From the IMG/VR virus record IMGVR_UViG_3300029309_000018, positions 1 through 64,000 of that record: a stretch of 64,000 bases of DNA; one strand, written 5' to 3'. The position numbers were made by a program, and so were the translations under genes. The first letter of the stretch is position 1, and every line of letters starts with the position of its first letter. This document shows, one piece after another, positions 16,666-23,924 of this stretch. A model generated the notes under the pieces. That model saw only the letters and a list, made by a program, of their open reading frames with translations. It was not told the DNA's origin and made no database searches. Source of the stretch: a virus.

Positions 16666-18174
16666 TTAGTAGTATTCAACTGGTCTTCTGTAGCTGGGTT
16701 CATCATCCCATTCATCCATTGATGATCTTATCCAGCCGCCCTGCCTAAATCTAAGAAGAGCCTGTGTTGTGGAGTCAACAAGGTCATCATGATCGCCTGT
16801 TGGAAAAGCCGCACACTCTTCGATAACTTCATCAGCCCATCTTGTTGGAGGACACCATATCACACCGCTGGCAAATAAATCACTTACAGCGTTTACACGA
16901 GCTATCTTATCCTGTCCACGGGAAGGTGTGAACTCTGTAACTGGTATTCCCATAGCCCGAAGCTCAAAAATTAGCGGAGAACCAGCGGCTTTTGCCTCAA
17001 CAATCATCTGATCCGGCTCATATTCCCAGTATTTATCGTAAGCCGCACGTTTTAGATCAGGAAATTCCAGTTTTTCCTTGTATGCATCCAGTAAAATCAG
17101 GTTTGGCTGGCTTTTTCCATCATCATCGGGCCAGTAAAACACGCCCCAAGTGGTACAGGCACTGTAATCTGCCCTTTGTGTCTTCAAAAACGCCGTATCC
17201 CAGCTTTGTATGATGGCTTCGCAGGGTGGTGGGCTGTCTTTTTCCCATTCTCTCCACCATTCACGCTTAATTAGCGCACCTTCTTCGGAAGTTGGGTCTT
17301 GTTGGTACTGTGCAGACCATTTTGCAACAGGAAGTTCAGCTCTCAAGGACTCTAACTGGTCCATAGGCCAGAACTCAGGCCATAAAGGATCTCCAGATGG
17401 CATGATTGCAGGCAGTTCTATGACTTCCCAGTCATCAACGCCTTCTTTTTGCGTCACTGATTTGATAATTTTGCCTGTCAGGTCTCTTGTAGACCATCTT
17501 GTCATCACAATTATGATGGCTCCCCCCGGCTGAAGTCTCTGTCTTGGTCCCGATGTGTACCATTCATAGACTTTGTCATAGACTTCTGGGTTGTAAGCCC
17601 CCAATGCCGCTTCCTGCTCCGAATGCGGGTCATCGATAATGAGGACATCAGCGCCTTTACCAGTAACTGCACCACCCACACCAATAGCAAAATAGTCTCC
17701 GCGCTTGTTTGTGTTCCATCTTCCGGCAGCTTTCGAGTCCGAAGATAGCTCTATGCCCGGAAACACTGCCTGAAAGTCATCCTGACTTATAAGGTTTCTG
17801 ACTTTACGACCAAAGCCTACAGCAAGTTCTGCCGTGTGTGCAGTCTGGATAATCTTTTTTTCTGGATACCTGCCTAAAAACCAAGCCGGAAACAGATATG
17901 ATGCAAACTCTGACTTGGTGTGTCTTGGCGGCATGTTGATTATCAGACGTTTTAACTCACCGTTTGCCACACGCTCAAACGCATCTGCCATAACTTTGTG
18001 GTGCCTACCACCAATAAACGCAGGCCACATTTTTTTGACAAAGGTAAGGAAGTCAGAACGAGAGGCTTCTTTCTCTTTCGCCTCTTCAAGCTCCATGATG
18101 AGATCCAGCATCTCTTTTTGGTCCTGTAACGGCAAAGAACTTATCTTTGCTTTTACCAGAGCCAGATCATTCAT
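16666..18174 (-). CDS. terL: Terminase large subunit
   Basis: A 502-residue packaging motor. ATPase: Walker-A-like MPPRHTKS at about residues 81-88 and Walker B DVLIIDD ending at Asp181/182, followed by an adenine-side motif ITMTRWS-like segment (IIVMTRWSTRDL). Nuclease: IIQSWDTAFLKTQRADYSAC with Asp326 and Asp336, and HDDLVDSTTQAL near the C-terminus, supplying the acidic triad of the RNase-H-like fold. It translocates DNA through the portal and cuts concatemers. The small-subunit candidate is 2 kb away, unusual for this order. Confidence 0.9.
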   Translation of the reverse strand: MNDLALVKAKISSLPLQDQKEMLDLIMELEEAKEKEASRSDFLTFVKKMWPAFIGGRHHKVMADAFERVANGELKRLIINMPPRHTKSEFASYLFPAWFLGRYPEKKIIQTAHTAELAVGFGRKVRNLISQDDFQAVFPGIELSSDSKAAGRWNTNKRGDYFAIGVGGAVTGKGADVLIIDDPHSEQEAALGAYNPEVYDKVYEWYTSGPRQRLQPGGAIIIVMTRWSTRDLTGKIIKSVTQKEGVDDWEVIELPAIMPSGDPLWPEFWPMDQLESLRAELPVAKWSAQYQQDPTSEEGALIKREWWREWEKDSPPPCEAIIQSWDTAFLKTQRADYSACTTWGVFYWPDDDGKSQPNLILLDAYKEKLEFPDLKRAAYDKYWEYEPDQMIVEAKAAGSPLIFELRAMGIPVTEFTPSRGQDKIARVNAVSDLFASGVIWCPPTRWADEVIEECAAFPTGDHDDLVDSTTQALLRFRQGGWIRSSMDEWDDEPSYRRPVEYY

Positions 18175-18271
18175 TCATTAACTCCTGCATAAAATGACGG
18201 AGGGGAGCGGAAAGGACACGCTCTACCCTCCGGGGATGAAGGGAGACTAACATCCCTTCAAATAATATACC

Positions 18272-18442
18272 CTAGTTTTCTTTTTCGCCATCATTATGTT
18301 TTGGCAAATACATGGTTACTTCAGCATTGCAGTCAGGGTTGGGACAGGACAAATTTGTTTCCATACAGAACTCGCTGTCATCTTCACTTATGTCGTTATC
18401 CCCACCCCAGATTAACTCTGTCGAACAATACCAGCAGTTCAT
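18272..18442 (-). CDS. 56-residue zinc-ribbon-like protein
   Basis: A short frame overlooked at ordinary length cutoffs. It starts MNCWYCSTELIWGGDNDISE and later has CPNPDC, giving CxxC and CxxxxC pairs spaced about 28 residues, as in small zinc ribbons. Its ATG overlaps the TGA of the upstream AT-hook gene (ATGA), implying coupled translation, and its coding pattern is clean. It sits between terL and the divergent regulatory region, so it may be a small regulator of packaging or transcription. Confidence 0.6.
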   Translation of the reverse strand: MNCWYCSTELIWGGDNDISEDDSEFCMETNLSCPNPDCNAEVTMYLPKHNDGEKEN

Positions 18443-18630
18443 TTTTTCACTTTTCTTGGTCTTCCACGTTTCTTAGGAGGAGCCTTTCCACCTACCCAAG
18501 CCTCGTTCACGCTTGGAGTTTTTTTATTATCAGCTTTTAGTTTTCCTGATTTATCTCTTGCCCTTTTCGGTTTATTTTCCGTCATGCATTCAGGAAATAA
18601 AAATTTTAAAATTTTCTTGATCATGGTCAT
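18439..18630 (-). CDS. Small AT-hook-like basic protein
   Basis: A 63-residue protein: the N-terminus is a short hydrophobic helix (MTMIKKILKFLFPE), followed by a charged region and a basic C-terminus PPKKRGRPRKVKK. The core RGRPRK is an AT-hook, a minor-groove binder of A/T DNA. It lies immediately beside the ATTATAAT-repeat region at 18655-18716, an attractive target. An alternative is that the tail is a nonspecific DNA-binding patch. Confidence 0.6.
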   Translation of the reverse strand: MTMIKKILKFLFPECMTENKPKRARDKSGKLKADNKKTPSVNEAWVGGKAPPKKRGRPRKVKK

Positions 18631-18654
18631 CCCTTTTCTTGATCTGTAAGCCCT

Positions 18655-18716
18655 TATATTATAATATAATTATATTATAATACATATGACTAGTATATTA
18701 TAATATATTATAATAT
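18655..18716. promoter_or_regulatory. AT-rich divergent regulatory region, four ATTATAAT repeats
   Basis: Four copies of the palindromic octamer ATTATAAT at 18658, 18674, 18697 and 18707, spaced 16, 23 and 10 bp, between a minus-strand start (18630) and a plus-strand start (18737). Each contains TATAAT, so they can act as -10 boxes on either strand, or as a protein-binding array. The octamer recurs at 29424-29463 with the same 16-bp spacing. Confidence 0.6.
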
Positions 18717-18736
18717 GGATTCTTGGGAGACAAAGA

Positions 18737-19432
18737 ATGCCTTTTTTACAAAGCAACATCAATCATTTTAAATGTTGGGTTAGGCGTGAATATACGTGTA
18801 ATCACATGAAGTATCATGGTGAGTTTTTACATGCCATGTGTATTGCTGTGACAACCATGCCTAATCGATGCCTGAGTTTTCAGGTTATTTTCACAGGTTG
18901 TGAAACAGATGACGAAGACGAGCCTAATGTTCACGGCGGTGCAATGTGGGCAAGAATGCCAATAACAGCGTTAGTCGGCGACACACCTTTTGAAGACTGG
19001 CCTGAGCCAATGCCCGTACACTACGCCCAGCCTTGGGACTGTATGTCACACACCCACTCAGTCTACACACTAAACAGAGCAACACCCTGTCCGTGGTTAG
19101 CAAAGGTGGATAGTGATTTCTATCCTGCAAAGTATCTCTTCACGGTAGATTACACAGACAGTGAGATTGCAGATGATCCTGCACAGCACAAACAAAGCCA
19201 TGTCATGGAGTTATTAGACGCAGGTGAATGGACTGGTAATATCATAGCATTGCCCAACAACCGCGTGAGAGTGACACATCCAGCATGGTTTGAAACAGGC
19301 GAAGGCGCACCAGACTTCCTGCCATCGCAGCATATACACTATTCAAAATCAGATTTAGACTATACTCTGGACACTACACAGATATTCAACAACCTGTATG
19401 CAGAGGACATAGATGATGACGATGATGAATAG
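18737..19432 (+). CDS. Conserved phage protein, unknown
   Basis: A 231-residue protein beginning MPFLQSNINHFKCWVRREYT, a conserved start in marine phage proteins, with several Cys, His and Trp residues (FKCWVRREYTCNH, MSHTHSVYTLNRATPCPW) that may form a metal site. The C-terminal 20 residues are strongly acidic (AEDIDDDDDE). GGGAG precedes the ATG. It is the first gene rightward of the divergent regulatory region, so it is probably expressed early. Function unknown. Confidence 0.6.
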   Translation: MPFLQSNINHFKCWVRREYTCNHMKYHGEFLHAMCIAVTTMPNRCLSFQVIFTGCETDDEDEPNVHGGAMWARMPITALVGDTPFEDWPEPMPVHYAQPWDCMSHTHSVYTLNRATPCPWLAKVDSDFYPAKYLFTVDYTDSEIADDPAQHKQSHVMELLDAGEWTGNIIALPNNRVRVTHPAWFETGEGAPDFLPSQHIHYSKSDLDYTLDTTQIFNNLYAEDIDDDDDE

Positions 19433-19478
19433 ACTGATGTTCTGCACAGCCTTCGTTCTCATCTACTGGTACGTATGA
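19416..19478 (+). CDS. 20-residue membrane peptide
   Basis: A tiny frame starting at ATG 19416 and overlapping the end of the preceding gene: it encodes MTMMNRLMFCTAFVLIYWYV, a hydrophobic helix with a positive N-terminal side. Its stop overlaps the next start (ATGA at 19475), typical of coupled phage genes. Could be a leader or a small membrane toxin; low certainty. Confidence 0.35.
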   Translation: MTMMNRLMFCTAFVLIYWYV

Positions 19479-19687
19479 AAGAATTTATACTAGTCATAAC
19501 CATGTGGGGAAATGACGGAAGCACGGATCACTACATAGGGCAGTTGTCTCTACAGCAGCCCATGTCCGAAAAACAGTGCCACTGGATGATCGAGGATCAA
19601 AGATGGGCAGCTTCATACGACAATAACTATTTCATGTTTGCCATGCACTGCTTCCCAAAAGAATGTGCAGGAAAGAAGTCTTGCTAG
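19475..19687 (+). CDS. Hypothetical protein
   Basis: A 70-residue protein with EFILVITMWGNDGSTDHYIG then three Cys in the C-terminal half (KQCHWM, MHCFPKECAG, KSC). The N-terminal strand resembles a short hydrophobic leader, but it is weak for a signal peptide. It is coupled to the preceding tiny frame and followed by another small membrane frame. No recognised family. Confidence 0.5.
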   Translation: MKEFILVITMWGNDGSTDHYIGQLSLQQPMSEKQCHWMIEDQRWAASYDNNYFMFAMHCFPKECAGKKSC

Positions 19688-19695
19688 ATGATGAA

Positions 19696-19767
19696 ATGAT
19701 AATAATGATATCTGTCGTTGTAGTGGTGTGTATATTATCACTAACAGTTCTGGCTATATCATCATGA
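19696..19767 (+). CDS. 23-residue membrane peptide candidate
   Basis: Starts at ATG 19696 and reads MIIMISVVVVVCILSLTVLA then ISS, nearly all hydrophobic, i.e. one membrane helix. It begins 8 bases after the previous stop and ends against a palindrome and T-rich tract that may terminate transcription. Could be real or fortuitous; no conservation could be checked. Confidence 0.35.
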   Translation: MIIMISVVVVVCILSLTVLAISS

Positions 19768-19811
19768 AAAGTTACATGGAACTTTTGAAATATTTTTTAA
19801 AATTTTTTTCA
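19767..19811 (+). terminator. Palindrome plus T-rich tract
   Basis: AAAAGTT / AACTTTT inverted repeat with a 6-base loop, followed by GAAATATTTTTTAAAATTTTTTT. Probable rightward transcription end for the 18.7-19.8 kb cluster. The stem is one member of the dispersed 18-bp palindrome family. Confidence 0.55.
19768..19785. repeat. Dispersed 18-bp palindrome, copy 4
   Basis: AAAGTTACATGGAACTTT, intergenic, forming the stem of the terminator-like element. Confidence 0.75.
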
Positions 19812-20050
19812 CCCACTAGGATTCCTAGACCACTTATATAGCGTTTAATCGCTGTTTAAGCCTCACTGACGCCCCTCAAAGACAAAAAGGGGGGTATACC
19901 ACTAAAAATAACACTAAAGGCACTCTAGGGGCATCCTATGAAGATGTTATGAGATTGTTTGAGCAGATGTTCATGTATATACGACCGTAGTGCCGCGCAC
20001 TGTCATGGGTGGGCGGGGGCAGGTGGGGTCATCGCATCGGCCAAATCAAA
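19812..20050. other. Non-coding gap between convergent genes
   Basis: About 240 bases after the terminator-like element and before the 3' end of the small-terminase-like gene. It holds short inverted repeats (CTAGGATTCCTAG and AGCG-TTTAAT-CGCT) and no frame with a ribosome site. I see no gene in it. Confidence 0.4.
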
Positions 20051-20518
20051 TCACCCCAGCAACCGATCCAATCGCCGCCGGAGATCCGCTTCGATGTCGG
20101 ACGCACTCCGCTCTGTCGTGTCGGTCTGTTCAATACGATCTGCGAACATCGAAACCGTTTTGCCTAACAGCTCAAGACTTCTGACCCTTGCCCCATCGGT
20201 CTCTGCCCTGTCGGCCTCTTCCATCAAGCGTTTCAAAACATGCTCGCGAAGACGCTGGTCTCTCGTCCGCTGACTGGCCTCATTCTCTGCCTGTATGGCC
20301 TTGACCCTTGTGGAGACCTTGGGGTTCTGTGCCAGCTTGCAGGCTTCACTCCAAATGGTACTGTCTCGCATGCCCTCTGCGGCATAGCACTCACGATATG
20401 CATCACTCAGAATGGCACCCCCTGCAACCTGCTTTGCGAATGCCTCTTGCTTTGCTGTTAGTCTGTCTTCCCTTCCCACTATTCTGAGATGGTTACCTTT
20501 GTCCTTGTCCTTGCCCAT
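20051..20518 (-). CDS. terS: Small terminase subunit-like protein
   Basis: A 155-residue protein: basic N-terminus, then LTAKQEAFAKQVAGGAILSD and AYRECYAAEGMRDSTIWSEA, the helix-turn-helix signature of small terminases (the T-x-KQ-x-x-F and A-A-Y pattern), followed by helical oligomerisation segments (LRRRLDRLLG end). It would recognise the packaging site and stimulate the large subunit. It is not adjacent to terL, lies alone on the minus strand amid plus-strand genes, and is visibly more GC-rich than the rest. It may be a transferred or rearranged gene. Confidence 0.65.
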   Translation of the reverse strand: MGKDKDKGNHLRIVGREDRLTAKQEAFAKQVAGGAILSDAYRECYAAEGMRDSTIWSEACKLAQNPKVSTRVKAIQAENEASQRTRDQRLREHVLKRLMEEADRAETDGARVRSLELLGKTVSMFADRIEQTDTTERSASDIEADLRRRLDRLLG

Positions 20519-21117
20519 TACCCTTGACCCTATCGGTTGCCCAGCACCTAGCGGTGGGCTTTCGCGGTTTTGCCTGACGCCAGCCTAGATGATAAAACCC
20601 CAAGCAGTAAAGTTACCTGTAACTTTTTACCTACCCTAAAACACCAATACCCCCTCAATCGCTCTAGGATGGCTCAGGACAGGCTTTAGGGGTTTTTGGG
20701 TACTTTCCCACCTAAAACATGCCAGCGGCGTTTTTAGCTTCCACCCTACGTTACAGACCATATCTGAAAATAATTGGCTTTAAATGTAATTATTTGGTCA
20801 TGGGGGGTTTACTTATACTTCAGACTGTGATCTAACGTGCCTACCGGCAGGGGGGATGCCCCTGTTAACCAATTTCTAGTTAGCCCCAGTTTGGCAATCG
20901 GTATCGTGGTAATCAGCCCCACGTCTTCTATCCCACTGAGTGGCGGGACGATGTCAACCTTCCCACCGATACGGTCAACCAAAAACAATATGCCACTGTA
21001 TCGGGCGGCAATGACAATAAGTCCGGCAGGGCGCGGCACAGGCGTTCCGGCGGAAGGTTCCTGTCGCTGGGGATCGTACCCCAGTTATGAAGAGACACGC
21101 GAAACAGGAGTTGCTTA
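20519..21117. other. 600-base region without a convincing gene
   Basis: Holds palindrome copy 5 at 20609, an inverted repeat AAATAATT / AATTATTT at 20768-20795 separated by 12 bases (possible operator or promoter), and a hairpin CTGGGG-ATCGTA-CCCCAG at 21067-21084 upstream of the next gene. A minus-strand frame at 20809-21039 needs a GTG start and has unusual composition; not convincing. Confidence 0.5.
20609..20626. repeat. Dispersed 18-bp palindrome, copy 5 (perfect)
   Basis: AAAGTTACCTGTAACTTT, identical to the copy at 6661; about 90 bases upstream of the small-terminase-like gene. Confidence 0.75.
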
Positions 21118-21414
21118 ATGACTGCACCACAAATCACAATCAGCCTGCCCATTCATGTTGAGCTAGCCAGACAAGTTCACAAGGCAATGAAGCTGGCCTT
21201 CAAGGTTCGCCGTGACAATCTGGAAACAAACGACAAGCCATATGCTTTGGCTCACAAGATGGCTGGCGAGTTAGCCCATGCAATGTTTGGTCTGAACAAT
21301 TGGAACCCAGAAGATGCTGACCTTTGCAACAAGGTGCATGGCTTTGCTATGGAATTGATTAGTGCTGACATCCGCGAAATCGAGAGAGCAAAAAAGGAGA
21401 CTGCTAATGCTTGA
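21118..21414 (+). CDS. Hypothetical helical protein
   Basis: A 98-residue helical protein (ITISLPIHVELARQVHKAMK and LAHKMAGELAHAMFGLNN) with a charged C-terminus. CAGGAG stands before the ATG. It begins the 21.1-26.9 kb plus-strand cluster, whose genes overlap or nearly abut. Its last codons overlap the repeated ribosome-site sequence GGAGACTGC used by the next gene. Function unknown. Confidence 0.5.
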   Translation: MTAPQITISLPIHVELARQVHKAMKLAFKVRRDNLETNDKPYALAHKMAGELAHAMFGLNNWNPEDADLCNKVHGFAMELISADIREIERAKKETANA

Positions 21415-21550
21415 CTATGTTTGTGATTACTGCGGCGAAGAAAATGACGAGAGTTGTCCGCTCGTTGAAAATATTAAGGGCGATATAGTCTGTGAATGTT
21501 GCATCGGGAGGGATCAAACTACCCCAAAATTGGAGACTGCTAATGCTTAA
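21407..21550 (+). CDS. 47-residue zinc-binding protein
   Basis: Start at ATG 21407, with AAAAGGAGACTGCTA upstream; the frame is open to 21362 but this start has the ribosome site. It begins MLDYVCDYCGEENDESC and ends near CECCIGRD, giving CxxC plus CxxC, a small zinc-finger pattern. It overlaps the previous gene by 8 bases. Possibly a transcription regulator or anti-host protein. Confidence 0.55.
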   Translation: MLDYVCDYCGEENDESCPLVENIKGDIVCECCIGRDQTTPKLETANA

Positions 21551-21803
21551 ACTTACCAAGTCAAAATCAACCGAATGGCTGGGCAATGGCATGGGTACAG
21601 CCGCCGCTGAATGGGTGGTCAAAGGCCATGAGCATATCGAAGTGCGCCAGCTTGGCTATGACTGGATGGCGTTCGATACCAGCAAAAAATTCATTGCTCA
21701 CATCCTAAACGGTGTGCCTGTCATGCGTGATACACGTCTTGCCAGTGCCTACACCAAACGTGATCTGCTTGCGATACTTTCAACCAAGTTGGAGACTGCA
21801 TAA
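21543..21803 (+). CDS. Hypothetical protein
   Basis: Start at ATG 21543 behind TTGGAGACTGCTA; longer frames upstream overlap the zinc protein gene. About 86 residues, with KSKSTEWLGNGMGTAAAEWV and GHEHIEVRQLGYDWMAFDTS, then a helical C-terminus. The C-terminus LSTKLETA again comes from the repeated ribosome-site DNA. No domain is recognised. Confidence 0.5.
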   Translation: MLKLTKSKSTEWLGNGMGTAAAEWVVKGHEHIEVRQLGYDWMAFDTSKKFIAHILNGVPVMRDTRLASAYTKRDLLAILSTKLETA

Positions 21804-21807
21804 CACA

Positions 21808-21822
21808 TGGGGCTTTGCCCCA
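21808..21822 (+). terminator. GC hairpin after 21543-21803
   Basis: TGGGGC-TTT-GCCCCA, 6-bp stem, immediately after the stop codon and without a clear T run; a second stem GTGTC-TGATGCT-GACAC follows at 21829-21845. Possible attenuator or mRNA-stabilising element. Confidence 0.45.
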
Positions 21823-21898
21823 GTGTCTGTGTCTGATGCTGACACACTGATGAGCCGATAGCACGGCGAAACACTCAACCTTAATGGAGACTGCCATC

Positions 21899-22567
21899 AT
21901 GGCTAAAACTTTTATTGACCCTTTCGCGAATAACAATGTTCTTTCAACCGTTGCTGACCTTCAAGGTCAAGTGACTGCCCTACAGGCCAACAAAAAGGCC
22001 GACACTGAGGCCATCAATGGCATGGTAGTTGAGCAATACGCCCAGCTTATACCATGCGCTATTGCGGTTGGCGTTCGCGTCACCAGCAAGGCCGGCATCA
22101 GCAAAGGCAAGCTGGTTGGCGGTGCTGATGTCATCGACAATTTCAAGACAAGCCTGACTACCGAAGGCGGCTTCTCTGAGAGCGTCATGAAGAAACGCTA
22201 TGAAAACACGATCAAAGCTATCGTGTCTTTTGGCTGGGACAAAAACGCCACCAACCTTACCGCTGATGGAGTCAAGGCGGCATTCACTGAGGCTGGTATC
22301 ACCAGTGAGGCCAAGCTTGCGGCGCACGTCAAACAGGCAAAGCCAACGTCTGATATGAGAGCATTGGCTGAAAAGCTGTTTGGCAAGTTCAATGCTGATG
22401 GCGATTTCAAAGCCAGCAAGTATACCGCTGAGGACTGGGCAGAGTTCGACAATGAATACCGCGCTCTGCGTGATGCCAGATTGGCGGCTGACATGGCGGC
22501 AGAACAGGCCAAGGTCAAGGCCGCTGAGGAAAACGAGACTGTCGATAGTGTCGTTGACCAGTTCTAA
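21899..22567 (+). CDS. Hypothetical alpha-helical protein
   Basis: The start chosen is ATG 21899 (MAKTFIDPFANNNVLSTVAD), 5 bases after the shared element GGAGACTGC; an in-frame ATG at 21884 is really part of that element. About 222 residues, with long helices rich in Ala and Lys and an acidic end. It contains VEQYAQLIPCAIAVGVRV and an EDWAEFDNEYRALRDARL segment. It precedes the AAA ATPase gene and could be a substrate or adaptor of that system, which is only a contextual guess. Confidence 0.5.
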   Translation: MAKTFIDPFANNNVLSTVADLQGQVTALQANKKADTEAINGMVVEQYAQLIPCAIAVGVRVTSKAGISKGKLVGGADVIDNFKTSLTTEGGFSESVMKKRYENTIKAIVSFGWDKNATNLTADGVKAAFTEAGITSEAKLAAHVKQAKPTSDMRALAEKLFGKFNADGDFKASKYTAEDWAEFDNEYRALRDARLAADMAAEQAKVKAAEENETVDSVVDQF

Positions 22568-22571
22568 TTAT

Positions 22572-22595
22572 GGGGGCTTTGCCCCCTCTTTTTTT
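22572..22595 (+). terminator. Intrinsic terminator
   Basis: GGGGGC-TTT-GCCCCC followed by TCTTTTTTT, a strong rightward terminator between 21899-22567 and the next small gene. Confidence 0.8.
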
Positions 22596-22606
22596 GGAGT
22601 AATTAA

Positions 22607-22753
22607 ATGATTTGCCAAAACCCATACTGCGAAGAACAGGCCACCCACAAAGCGCCGCACGATGAGCATTATTGCTCTGAGTGCATCCATGAACACGTTT
22701 ATGATGATTGTGACCCTGACCCATCAAAAAGCTACCTGACGAGCGGTGCGTGA
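22607..22753 (+). CDS. 48-residue Cys-rich zinc protein
   Basis: Short frame from ATG 22607, with TTTGGAG upstream. It encodes MICQNPYCEEQATHKAPHDE then HYCSECIHEHVYDDC, containing CxxxxC and CxxC pairs with several His, like a small treble-clef or ribbon. The gene is isolated between a terminator and the ATPase leader. Function unknown. Confidence 0.55.
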   Translation: MICQNPYCEEQATHKAPHDEHYCSECIHEHVYDDCDPDPSKSYLTSGA

Positions 22754-22826
22754 GACACACCCGAAACCCCAGCCCTGCTGGGTTCGTAGCGTCTTGTTAC
22801 ATTTCAACCTTAATGGAGACTGCGTG

Positions 22827-23861
22827 ATGAAATTATCACAAGCTAAGAATATCGTTATGGCTTCAATAGATAGCCAGATCCAGCACGCTGCTGGCCGTGA
22901 TGCCCAGCGTGTTGTCCCTTACCTTATTGGCGGTGCTGGTCTGGGCAAGACCTCAATCGTTCAGCAGATTTCCGAAGAGCGTGAGCATGGTTGCTATATC
23001 CTGTCTCTCGCCCAGTTTGATGCCGCTGAACTGGCTGGCATCATTGCCTTGGTTGATGGTGAGGCCAAGCGCATCATGCCGCACTGGCTTGCAAAGATCC
23101 ATGAGATGGCTTCCAAAATGGAAGCGGTATACTTGTTTGGGGACGAAGTCGTACAATCGCCGGTCAGCAATCAGAACGTGTGGGCGCAGGTAGTGAATGA
23201 GCGGCGCATAGGCGAGTTCAAACTGCCTGACAATTGCGCTATCATTGCCGCTGGCAATCGCACCAGTGACCGCGCTGGCACAAACACGATGCCAACGCAT
23301 CTGCGAGACAGATTATTATTCGTACCTGTCGAAGCCGATCTGGAAGATGTTATCCCATACTGGCTGGCTCAAAATGTCCATGAGGATGTGATCGGTTTCA
23401 ATCGTGCAATGCCTCAACATCTGCACAATTTTGATGCAAAGGCTGACGTTTCATCCAGCCCACGTTCATGGGATCGTGTCAGCACCATTTTATCATGGGG
23501 CTTAGATCCGGTGTGTGAGGCTGAAGCAATAAGCGGCACTGTGGGACGTTCGATATGCGCTGATTTCATGGGCTATCGCAAGCTAAAGGCTCACATGCCT
23601 GATCTGGACAAGATTGTCAGCAACCCTGACAGTGCGGAGATACCCACTGATGCTATGGTGCTGTATGCTTTGGCATCCGGTCTGGCTCACAAGATGAACC
23701 AATCTAACGCTGGCAATATCATCAAGTATCTAAAGCGGCTTGATCAGCAGGAGTTCGCGGCGTTCGCTGTTAAAGATGCGGTCAATCGTGACCCTGAGTT
23801 GAAGAAGTCTGAGGCTGTACGCCAATGGATCATCACTGATGGCAAACAGCTTATCCTGTAA
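22827..23861 (+). CDS. MoxR-type AAA+ ATPase
   Basis: Start at ATG 22827, preceded by the repeated AATGGAGACTGC element. About 344 residues. Walker A GGAGLGKTS at residues 35-43, Walker B region VYLFGDEVV with Asp106-Glu107, sensor-1-like IIAAGNRT at about 139-146, and RDRLLFVPVE as the arginine-finger region. The remainder is helical, as in MoxR-family proteins (RavA, MoxR), which remodel proteins or insert metal cofactors and act with a VWA partner. That partner is encoded directly downstream (23925-25067). Confidence 0.8.
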   Translation: MKLSQAKNIVMASIDSQIQHAAGRDAQRVVPYLIGGAGLGKTSIVQQISEEREHGCYILSLAQFDAAELAGIIALVDGEAKRIMPHWLAKIHEMASKMEAVYLFGDEVVQSPVSNQNVWAQVVNERRIGEFKLPDNCAIIAAGNRTSDRAGTNTMPTHLRDRLLFVPVEADLEDVIPYWLAQNVHEDVIGFNRAMPQHLHNFDAKADVSSSPRSWDRVSTILSWGLDPVCEAEAISGTVGRSICADFMGYRKLKAHMPDLDKIVSNPDSAEIPTDAMVLYALASGLAHKMNQSNAGNIIKYLKRLDQQEFAAFAVKDAVNRDPELKKSEAVRQWIITDGKQLIL

Positions 23862-23869
23862 CACCTTGG

Positions 23870-23888
23870 GGGGCGGCATGACCGCCCC
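23870..23888 (+). terminator. GC-rich hairpin after the ATPase
   Basis: GGGGCGG-CATGA-CCGCCCC, 7-bp stem, between the ATPase stop and a palindrome copy. T-run is weak, so partial termination or separation of expression levels is possible. Confidence 0.5.
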
Positions 23889-23891
23889 TCA

Positions 23892-23909
23892 AAAGTTTCA
23901 TGTAACTTT
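23892..23909. repeat. Dispersed 18-bp palindrome, copy 6
   Basis: AAAGTTTCATGTAACTTT, 15 bases before the ATG of 23925-25067 and directly ahead of its ribosome site. Confidence 0.7.
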
Positions 23910-23924
23910 TTTGGGAGATGCACA

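Noticed and set aside
20809-21039. 76-residue minus-strand frame
   Set aside because: Needs GTG, weak ribosome site, unusual composition.
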